7,799 nucleotides of DNA from Bacteroidales bacterium (GTDB lineage: Bacteria; Bacteroidota; Bacteroidia; Bacteroidales; GCA-2748055): NCBI GenBank assembly GCA_023135025.1, contig JAGLTY010000088.1, forward strand, positions 1-7,799, in the 5' to 3' direction. The translations under genes were made by a program, and so were the position numbers. The first letter of the stretch is position 1. Each line of letters opens with the position of its first letter. This document shows, in pieces, positions 1 to 6,354 of this stretch. The notes beneath the pieces were generated by a model. That model was not told the origin of the DNA. It did not search any database and saw nothing but the letters and a program-made list of their open reading frames with translations.

Positions 1-807
1 ACCGTAGTTGATTGTGAGGGATACAAGGCGGTACACTGTGCCGGTCTGATGGGCAGTGTGGAGGATACCATCTGGGAAGCTTCTGAGAGGGCTTTCGAAA
101 CGGCCCTTACCATTCTGGAACAGGAGGGACTTACCATTCAGAATATCATCAGGCAGTGGAACTATATAGAGAATATTGCCATTGTTGATGATGTGGATGC
201 TCCGCAGAATTACCAGGATTTTAATGATGTACGCGCCAGGTACTATGACCAGGTAGACTTTGAACAGGGGTATCCGGCAGCCACAGGCATAGGTCAGGAT
301 ACCGGTGGTGTGATTATCGGATTTATTGCACTTTCAGATTCCGATATCATCTCCATTAAGCCCATTATGAATCCCGGACAGATCGATGCCCATGCCTATT
401 CCGAGGTTGTACTGGAAGGAAATTCTGTACAGAAATGCACCCCGAAGTTTGAGCGGGCCAAGCTGGTTACCATTGGATCGAGGAATTATATCTATGTATC
501 GGGTACCGCCTCCATCCTGGGAGAGAAAACCGTACATGTGGGTGATGTGGAGAAGCAGACCCTGACCACCATTGAGAATATCAAAAGACTGTTCTCCAGG
601 GAGAACCAGGAGAGCCTGGGGCTGGACTTTGATGTTTCGAAGGTCCAGTTTTCACACCTGAGGGTCTATGTGAAGCACAAGGAGGATATTCCCGCGGTAA
701 AGAAGATTTGTGACGCGGAACTGAATTGCAAATCGTGCCTTTACCTGGAATCGGATGTATGCAGGGAGGAGCTTCTGGTTGAGATCGAGGGTGTTTTCAC
801 CGTTTAG
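1..807 (+). CDS. FkbO/Hyg5/XanB2-type chorismatase-like protein (RidA fold), 5' partial
   Basis: Frame 1 is open from the first base to the TAG at 805-807, giving 268 visible residues. The gene starts upstream: the ATG at 49 lies inside homologous sequence and is not the start. Family-typical pieces are WNYIENI (codons ~53-59), a YQDFNDVRARYY segment (~71-82), SGTAS followed by VHVGD (Ala at codon 170), and the C-terminal DVCREELLVEIEG (Cys 254, Glu 261). These match my memory of chorismatases, which hydrolyse chorismate to pyruvate plus a dihydroxycyclohexadiene carboxylate or a hydroxybenzoate. They carry a RidA/YjgF-like fold, with the C-terminal Glu as a catalytic acid. Family members are about 330-350 residues, so roughly the first 70 are off-window. 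No signal peptide can be judged; the family is cytosolic. It converges with the DUF1593 gene across 23 bases, and no clear terminator is visible. It could instead be a Rid-family protein with another substrate. The family is fairly certain; the reaction is not. Confidence 0.8.
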   Translation, partial: TVVDCEGYKAVHCAGLMGSVEDTIWEASERAFETALTILEQEGLTIQNIIRQWNYIENIAIVDDVDAPQNYQDFNDVRARYYDQVDFEQGYPAATGIGQDTGGVIIGFIALSDSDIISIKPIMNPGQIDAHAYSEVVLEGNSVQKCTPKFERAKLVTIGSRNYIYVSGTASILGEKTVHVGDVEKQTLTTIENIKRLFSRENQESLGLDFDVSKVQFSHLRVYVKHKEDIPAVKKICDAELNCKSCLYLESDVCREELLVEIEGVFTV

Positions 808-830
808 TCCCGAACATCACCCATACTGCA

Positions 831-2246
831 CTATTTCACCTTCACAATCACCCCTTTATAACGAGTCAGGGCCGGCTCTCCATCATCCGTCACTGCCAGG
901 ATAAAATGGAGGGTCTGGGGAATCCCCATGGAGGGCGCCGTAAAGGAGGCTTCAGCGGCATCTTCATTTTCCAACTTGAGCCAGTAGACCGAGTTTCCTA
1001 CCTCCCGGTAGTAGGTCCACCGGTAGGTAAGCATGTCACCATCAGGATCGCTGCACCCTTCTGCCTGCAGCAACACCTTTTCACCCTCTGTTGTTTCAAT
1101 GACCTCTTTATGCGCCAGGGCGACCACCGGTGGATGGTTGGCCTGCTCATACCCTTTGGTGCACCAGTCCATTCGTGCTGCAAAGTCATTCTGGAAGGCT
1201 TCGCGCCAGCGCCAGATGGTGGCGTGGTTCCCTGTATGGTACTGTTGATCTACATCAGAGTATACTTCATCCATCGCATTGGTCCACAACGGCCGGGTCT
1301 CCGGCTCAAAGAAATATTTTTCGGTGCGTGGTGTGTAGTATTCATAGCGTCCGCCCCAGCTGCCGTAATCGGGGTGTTCGCTGCATCCCAGTCCGTTGTT
1401 GATCAGGTAGAGAAACGAGGGAGTGTCGCCCTCCATCAGGTAGGCCACATCGGGATATTCGGCACCCAGCGGACCGTGGTTCTCCTGGATGTTCTCCCTT
1501 ATCCACTCCTTGCTGATCACCTCTCTGTTGCCTCCAGGAAAACGCCCGTGAAACTGATCGCCTGAAATGCCGCTCCAGGTAGCAAAGTGATAGCCCTCCC
1601 TGCCGTTGTGTGCATAACCTGGCGTGCATATGTAGAAGAGATCAGGGAACGTCCTGCGCATCCAGGGACCGGAGTCATCCTGGTCGGAGATGGTATAGAC
1701 CCGTAGTTTGTTTAGGTACTTCTCCAGATCTTCGGCCGACTCGTTTTGTTCAAGTTTCCAGAGGGCCTGTGCCAGGCAGTTGGGTCCGCCCCAGGCCAGT
1801 ACCCACAGGGGACGCGGATCATCCTTTTTCAAAGCCTTAATGATCCACTCCGATCCTTCCGAATCCTGACCTTCTCCGACGCCCTTCATGCCATATTTAG
1901 GGATTCCTACTTTGGTTTTTGATTTAAGCTCCTCGAAGGAGGGGTAATCCGCCTCATGCTTTAAGAGGTTGGGCTGCACCTCTTTGTAGGCCTCCAGGAT
2001 CTCATGGATCCGCCACTCTGCTGTCTTGTTGCGAAGCCAGACCGAGGTGGTGGCAATGATCCCCTCCACATCGAAATGGTTGGCATAGGTAAGGAACCGC
2101 ACCAGCGACTCAGCATCGTCGGGTTCATTCTCAATATCGGTCAGCACGATGACCCTCGGTTTGCTTTCTGCAGGGTTTGCATAGACAGGGATCACTGTAT
2201 AGAACAGTATCAGAAAGAGAGATGTGAACAGCCGGAATGCTTTCAT
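831..2246 (-). CDS. Exported DUF1593 nucleoside-hydrolase-like protein with C-terminal PKD/Ig-like domain (Sde182-like)
   Basis: A complete 471-residue protein. Residues 1-23 form a Sec signal peptide (basic KAFR start, hydrophobic core, likely cleavage after VYA), so it is periplasmic or secreted. Residues ~30-360 match the DUF1593 family, which has a nucleoside-hydrolase-like Rossmann fold. The N-terminal metal/ribose motif reads TDIENEPDDAES (36-47), in the place of the DxDxxxDD motif of true nucleoside hydrolases, with Glu39 where the second Asp would be. Other family-looking blocks are AWGGPNCLAQAL (151-162), SDQDDSGPWMRR (187-198) and MEGDTPSFLY (271-280). Residues ~371-471 form a beta-rich PKD/cadherin-like domain containing SDPDGD and VTDDGEPA. 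The closest named relative I recall is the cellulose-binding protein Sde182 of Saccharophagus degradans. The substrate is unknown; a glycoside rather than a nucleoside is plausible given the neighbours. The ATG at 2246-2244 directly precedes the signal peptide and has no Shine-Dalgarno. It is transcribed away from the glycosidase operon. Confidence 0.9.
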   Translation of the reverse strand: MKAFRLFTSLFLILFYTVIPVYANPAESKPRVIVLTDIENEPDDAESLVRFLTYANHFDVEGIIATTSVWLRNKTAEWRIHEILEAYKEVQPNLLKHEADYPSFEELKSKTKVGIPKYGMKGVGEGQDSEGSEWIIKALKKDDPRPLWVLAWGGPNCLAQALWKLEQNESAEDLEKYLNKLRVYTISDQDDSGPWMRRTFPDLFYICTPGYAHNGREGYHFATWSGISGDQFHGRFPGGNREVISKEWIRENIQENHGPLGAEYPDVAYLMEGDTPSFLYLINNGLGCSEHPDYGSWGGRYEYYTPRTEKYFFEPETRPLWTNAMDEVYSDVDQQYHTGNHATIWRWREAFQNDFAARMDWCTKGYEQANHPPVVALAHKEVIETTEGEKVLLQAEGCSDPDGDMLTYRWTYYREVGNSVYWLKLENEDAAEASFTAPSMGIPQTLHFILAVTDDGEPALTRYKGVIVKVK

Positions 2247-2313
2247 ATTTTCTGGTTGCGTTTTTTATTGGTAATTTATCTCCGATTCTAAAAAATAAAT
2301 GTAACCAAAACCC
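2247..2313. promoter_or_regulatory. Divergent intergenic control region between the DUF1593 and GH127 genes
   Basis: These 67 bases separate two start codons facing in opposite directions and must hold, or overlap, the promoters for both. The stretch is A/T-rich with a T run at 2261-2266 and an A run at 2290-2295, as is common in Bacteroidota leaders. Neither gene has a Shine-Dalgarno motif. I could not find a well-spaced Bacteroidota promoter (TTTG, about 19-21 bases, TAnnTTTG) for the rightward GH127 operon. TTG at 2256 and TAATTTAT at 2272 are only 13 bases apart. The rightward promoter could therefore be weak and activator-dependent, or could lie inside the DUF1593 coding sequence. Confidence 0.6.
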
Positions 2314-2325
2314 ATGAAAACCAAA
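2296..2325 (-). promoter_or_regulatory. Candidate Bacteroidota-type promoter for the DUF1593 gene
   Basis: Read on the minus strand, TTTG (2325-2322) is followed by an 18-base spacer and TACATTTA (2303-2296). This is one base from the Bacteroidota -7 consensus TAnnTTTG and roughly the right distance from a -33 TTTG. Transcription would begin near 2290, leaving a leader of about 45 bases before the ATG at 2246. The -33 element lies inside the first codons of the GH127 gene, so the two transcription units would interfere or be coupled. This is a motif match by eye only; A/T-rich DNA gives such matches by chance. Confidence 0.35.
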
Positions 2326-4248
2326 GCAATTTATCTCTTTCTGTTCTTTTTACTCATGAACATTTTGAAGTGCTGTGATACACCGCCTGTTCGACACAGC
2401 AATGATTATCCCATTGGTCCGGTCGATTTTACCCGGGTAAAGCTACAGGAGGGATTCTGGAAGGATTGGGTAGAGACGGTACATGATGCCACCATCCCTT
2501 TCGCTTTTCAGAAGTGTGAGGAGACCGGGAGGATCGACAACTTCATTTTTGCCGCGGGCATTAAAGAAGGGAAGTTCCAGGGAAATTTTGGTTTTAATGA
2601 TTCGGACCTCTATAAGATTATGGAGGGTGCTGCCTATGCATTGATGATCCAGGAGGACCCGGACCTGGAGGCTTACCTGGACACGCTGGTCTACTATGTT
2701 TCCGAGGCCCAGGAAGAGGATGGCTACCTCTATACAGCATGGACCCTGAAAGCCAATGAATACATTGATTTTCAGTGTTGTACCTATAGTGATCAGGGGA
2801 GGTGGATCGAGACTCCCAATAGCAGCCATGAGTTTTACAATGTGGGACATATGTATGAAGCCGCGGTTGCACACTACCTGGCTACAGGCAGTAGAGCATT
2901 TCTTGATGTGGCTGTTAAAAATGCCAATCTGATCTATGATGTGTGCATCACGCAGGGAAACAGGTATGTACCCGGTCACCAGGAGATTGAAATTGGATTG
3001 GTGAAATTGTACCGCGTAACCGGGGATGAGCGATACCTGCAACTGGCCAAACACCTGCTTGATATCCGTGCCGATGTATTGGATGTGGAGTACAGTCAGG
3101 CCCACCTGCCGGTAACGGAGCAATCAGAGGCTGTGGGACATGCAGTCAGGGCCAATTACATGTACAGTGCCATGGCCGATGTGGCTGCGCTTACCGGCGA
3201 CAGTGCTTACCAGGAAGCCATCGGGTTTATATGGGACAATGTGGTGCAAAAGAAACTCTCCATCACAGGAGGTGTGGGTGCCAGTCACCGGGGGGAAGCT
3301 TACGGAGAGAACTACGACCTTCCCAACCAACCCTACAATGAGACCTGTGCGGCCATTGCAAATGTTTACTGGAACCACCGGATGTTCCTGCTTCACGGCG
3401 ATTCAAAGTACATGGATGTACTGGAGCGGTCGCTCTATAACGGGGTGATCTCGGGATTGTCACTTGATGGCAAACTGTTTTTCTATCCCAATACCCTGCA
3501 GCATGATGGCGAAGCAAAGTTTAACATGGGCGTAAATGGTCGATCACCATGGTTCAATTGCTCCTGCTGTCCCTCTAACCTCTCCAGGTTTGTTCCTTCG
3601 GTGGCAGGTTATGCTTATGCCACCTGTGGATCGGATATTTATGTGAACCTGTTTATGAACAGTGAACTGTCGGTAGAGGCAGACGGGGGCGAACTGATCA
3701 TCTCACAGCACTCCGCATATCCATGGGAGGGCAATATTCAGCTGGACTTTATGAATGAAAGGGCAGTGAAGGCCGATCTGCATATCCGGATCCCGGGATG
3801 GGCCTTGAACACCCCTGTTCCCTCGGACCTGTTCCGTTTTGTTGACAACCAGGAGTCGCAACCCCTGTTGAAGGTGAATGGTAAAGAGGTAGAGATCGAA
3901 ACTGAAAAGGGCTATGCAGTGTTGCATGGCAGGTGGAAGAGAGGAGACCGGATCAGCCTGGAGCTGCCCATGGAGGGGCGGATGATAGAGGCCCATGAAA
4001 AGGTGAGTGCTAAAAAGGGACTACTGGCGGTTCAATATGGTCCGCTGGTTTACTGTGCAGAGGAGACCGACAATGATACAGATGTTCTGGAGGCAATGGT
4101 GAATAGAGATTCAAGGTTTGAAGCTCATTTCAATACCGGGCTGTTAGAAGGGGTGAATGTACTTGAAGGAGAAGGGCTGAAGCTGGTCCCCTATTACGCA
4201 TGGGCCAACCGTGAGGTGGGTAAAATGAATGTTTGGTTTAAACAATAA
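2314..4248 (+). CDS. GH127 (DUF1680) beta-L-arabinofuranosidase-like exported enzyme
   Basis: A complete 644-residue protein and first gene of the visible operon. The family (type member HypBA1 of Bifidobacterium longum) hydrolyses beta-L-arabinofuranosides with a zinc-bound cysteine nucleophile. The signature is intact. YNETC gives Glu343 and Cys345; FNCSCCPSN gives Cys416, Cys418 and Cys419. By position Cys418/Cys419 correspond to HypBA1 Cys417/Cys418, Glu343/Cys345 to Glu338/Cys340, and Glu328 in RGEAYGE is the candidate acid/base. Residues ~40-430 form the (alpha/alpha)6 barrel, with DSDLYKIMEGAAYAL (97-111) and EEDGYLYTAW (134-143) typical; ~440-640 are beta-rich. The N-terminus is hydrophobic and ends in NILKCC (16-21), a poor lipobox, so it is exported and possibly a lipoprotein anchored at Cys20 or Cys21. 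The ATG at 2314 was chosen because the signal peptide starts there. The family also contains other activities (for example on RG-II sugars), so substrate identity is inferred. The next gene starts 6 bases after the stop. Confidence 0.92.
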   Translation: MKTKAIYLFLFFLLMNILKCCDTPPVRHSNDYPIGPVDFTRVKLQEGFWKDWVETVHDATIPFAFQKCEETGRIDNFIFAAGIKEGKFQGNFGFNDSDLYKIMEGAAYALMIQEDPDLEAYLDTLVYYVSEAQEEDGYLYTAWTLKANEYIDFQCCTYSDQGRWIETPNSSHEFYNVGHMYEAAVAHYLATGSRAFLDVAVKNANLIYDVCITQGNRYVPGHQEIEIGLVKLYRVTGDERYLQLAKHLLDIRADVLDVEYSQAHLPVTEQSEAVGHAVRANYMYSAMADVAALTGDSAYQEAIGFIWDNVVQKKLSITGGVGASHRGEAYGENYDLPNQPYNETCAAIANVYWNHRMFLLHGDSKYMDVLERSLYNGVISGLSLDGKLFFYPNTLQHDGEAKFNMGVNGRSPWFNCSCCPSNLSRFVPSVAGYAYATCGSDIYVNLFMNSELSVEADGGELIISQHSAYPWEGNIQLDFMNERAVKADLHIRIPGWALNTPVPSDLFRFVDNQESQPLLKVNGKEVEIETEKGYAVLHGRWKRGDRISLELPMEGRMIEAHEKVSAKKGLLAVQYGPLVYCAEETDNDTDVLEAMVNRDSRFEAHFNTGLLEGVNVLEGEGLKLVPYYAWANREVGKMNVWFKQ

Positions 4249-4254
4249 TTTCTC

Positions 4255-6354
4255 ATGAAAAAGATCCGCTACGCGTTTTTACTTATCGCTGCATTTCCAT
4301 TTTTTTTGAATGCTCAATCCATTCATCAGGAGAATATCCTGTATGGTGCAGCTTACTATCATGAGTATATGCCATATGAGAGGCTTGATGAAGATGTAAG
4401 GATGATTAAAGAGGCCGGAATCTCCGTGGTAAGGGTGGGTGAATCCACCTGGAGCCTTTTTGAGCCGAGGGATGGGGAGTTTGAGTTTGCCTGGATGGAT
4501 CGCATTATTGACAAATTTCATAGTGCGGGAATCAAGGTTATTCTGGGGACACCTACCTATTCCATACCAGCCTGGTTATGGCACAAGCATCCGGAGATAC
4601 TAATCGATTACCGCGATGGAAGGGAGGCCAGTTATGGGATCAGGCAAAATATGAATATTACAAGCCCCACCTATCTCTTCTATTCGGAACGGATTATCCG
4701 AAAGATGATGGAGCATTTCGCCTCCCATCCCGGTATTATTGGATTCCAGGTGGATAATGAAACAGAGGCAAGAGGAGTCAATAATTATGACTTCTATGTG
4801 AGTTTTGTCAATCACCTGAAAAAGAAATACAAAACCACGGAAAACCTCAACAAAACCTGGGGACTGAACTATTGGGGAATGACCATTGATAGCTGGGAGG
4901 AGGTGCCGCCACGGGATGGAGTCACAAATACTGGCTATAAACTGGAGTGGGCACGGTTTAACCGGGCTGCAGTGGCTGAATTCTTAACCTGGCAATCGGA
5001 GATTGTCGCTGAATATAAGCGAGATGACCAGTTTGTTATGCACTGCTTCATGCCTTCAGTTCAAAACATTGACCAGATTGCCAGTGCTGCAAAAATGGAT
5101 ATCATGGCTGTGAATATTTATCATGGTCAGCAGGACGATCTGACCGGCAATGAAATTGCTTTTGCCGGAGATTATTTCAGATCGGTGAAGAGTAGCAATT
5201 ACCTGGTGACTGAAACCAATGCCCAGACCATTGGCTGGACATCAAAGACCCAGCAACCGCCATACCCGGGTCAGATGAGGCAAAATGTCTATGCGCATAT
5301 TGGCTCGGGTGCCAACATGGTGGAATACTGGCACTGGCACTCCATTCACTACGGGCAGGAGATATACTGGAAAGGAGTTTTATCACATGATCTGCAACCC
5401 AACAGGGCCTATGCAGAGGTCTCCAGAACAGCCCATGAGTTGCAAAAATTCGGTAAAAAGCTCGTAAACCTCAAAAAAGATAATGAAGTAGCCATCCTGT
5501 TTAGCCATGATTCAAACGATGCCCTGAATTTTATGCCATTTAATGGATCTGGACCTGACTGGAGTGAATCCATCAACAACGCTTACCGCAATCAGCTGGT
5601 GGCCCAGTTTCATAAGGTATTATATCAGAATAACATAGGAGTTGACTTTATTTTTCCAGAGAAGTTAGATCTTGGAAAGTACAAACTTGTTATCATCCCA
5701 TCACTCTATGTGGCATCTGATGAGTTGCTGGGACAGATTAATGATTATATTAAAAATGGGGGTCATGTGATCATGCAGTTTAAAAGTGGGTTTAGTGATG
5801 AGAACTCCATGGTCCGGCCTGTTCTGGCACCAGGTCCTCTTCGTGAAGCCTGTGGTTTCTACTATCAGGAGTTCTCCAATATTGAAGCACTCCCTTTAAA
5901 GGGTAATCCTTTTAATGTTGAGGAGAATTTTGCTGCCGACTGGATGGAATACATCATTCCTGAAACAGCACAGGCTTTGGCTTATTATGATCATCACTAT
6001 TTTTCAGAATACCCCGCTGTGACCATCAATAACTATGGGGAAGGTACCTTGTTATATGAGGGCTCCATCTTTTCAGACCAGATTCAGGCAAAGATTATTA
6101 AAGAGGCCGTTGAAAGAGCCGGAATTGAAAATCCCGATCATCAGTTTGCATGGCCGCTTATTGCAAAGTCGGGAGTTAATGACGATGGAAAAGCGATACA
6201 CTTCTATTATAACTATTCATCTGGGCCCATTGAGTTTACATACCCTCACTCCAATGGTGAAGAGCTGGTTACGGTAAAGTCTGTGGCAAATGGGGAATCC
6301 CTGACCATTGCCCCATGGGATATAATCATTGTTGAAGAGAATAAAGACCAATGA
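4255..6354 (+). CDS. GH42 beta-galactosidase-like enzyme with signal peptide
   Basis: A complete 699-residue protein. Residues 1-20 form a Sec signal peptide, likely cleaved after LNA, so the enzyme is periplasmic. Residues ~28-390 are the GH42 TIM barrel: YGAAYYHEYMP (30-40), DVRMIKEAGISVVRVGE (47-63), TYSIPAWLWHKHPE (101-114), FQVDNETEARG (164-174) with the proposed acid/base Glu169, and LVTETNAQ (317-324) with the proposed nucleophile Glu320. Residues ~405-620 are the trimerisation domain with a class-I-amidotransferase-like fold (VAILFSHDS, YKLVIIPSLYV, NGGHVIMQFKSG). The last ~70 residues are a small beta domain. Length is normal for the family. GH42 retains configuration and mostly releases beta-D-galactose; some members act on alpha-L-arabinopyranosides, which would also suit the neighbours. 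It starts 6 bases after the GH127 stop without a Shine-Dalgarno, and its TGA overlaps the sulfatase ATG. Parts of it look more A/T-rich than the flanking genes. Confidence 0.92.
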   Translation: MKKIRYAFLLIAAFPFFLNAQSIHQENILYGAAYYHEYMPYERLDEDVRMIKEAGISVVRVGESTWSLFEPRDGEFEFAWMDRIIDKFHSAGIKVILGTPTYSIPAWLWHKHPEILIDYRDGREASYGIRQNMNITSPTYLFYSERIIRKMMEHFASHPGIIGFQVDNETEARGVNNYDFYVSFVNHLKKKYKTTENLNKTWGLNYWGMTIDSWEEVPPRDGVTNTGYKLEWARFNRAAVAEFLTWQSEIVAEYKRDDQFVMHCFMPSVQNIDQIASAAKMDIMAVNIYHGQQDDLTGNEIAFAGDYFRSVKSSNYLVTETNAQTIGWTSKTQQPPYPGQMRQNVYAHIGSGANMVEYWHWHSIHYGQEIYWKGVLSHDLQPNRAYAEVSRTAHELQKFGKKLVNLKKDNEVAILFSHDSNDALNFMPFNGSGPDWSESINNAYRNQLVAQFHKVLYQNNIGVDFIFPEKLDLGKYKLVIIPSLYVASDELLGQINDYIKNGGHVIMQFKSGFSDENSMVRPVLAPGPLREACGFYYQEFSNIEALPLKGNPFNVEENFAADWMEYIIPETAQALAYYDHHYFSEYPAVTINNYGEGTLLYEGSIFSDQIQAKIIKEAVERAGIENPDHQFAWPLIAKSGVNDDGKAIHFYYNYSSGPIEFTYPHSNGEELVTVKSVANGESLTIAPWDIIIVEENKDQ

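Noticed and set aside
49..51. ATG at 49 as the start of the chorismatase-like gene
   Set aside because: The frame is open to the window edge, and the visible protein would be about 90 residues shorter than its family, so the true start is upstream.
787..803. Possible hairpin GGTG-TTTT-CACC near the end of the chorismatase-like gene
   Set aside because: The stem is only 4 base pairs, lies within the coding sequence and is not followed by a proper T run; too weak to call a terminator.
906..1565. 219-codon plus-strand open frame opposite the DUF1593 gene
   Set aside because: It lies wholly antisense to a well-supported exported protein, and its translation is low-complexity in character with no recognisable domain.
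2256..2279. TTG (2256-2258) and TAATTTAT (2272-2279) as a rightward promoter for the GH127 operon
   Set aside because: The spacer is only 13 bases and the -7 element has two mismatches at conserved positions.
2443..3123. 226-codon minus-strand open frame inside the GH127 gene
   Set aside because: Antisense to the conserved GH127 barrel, with no recognisable protein features; a shadow of the real codon pattern.
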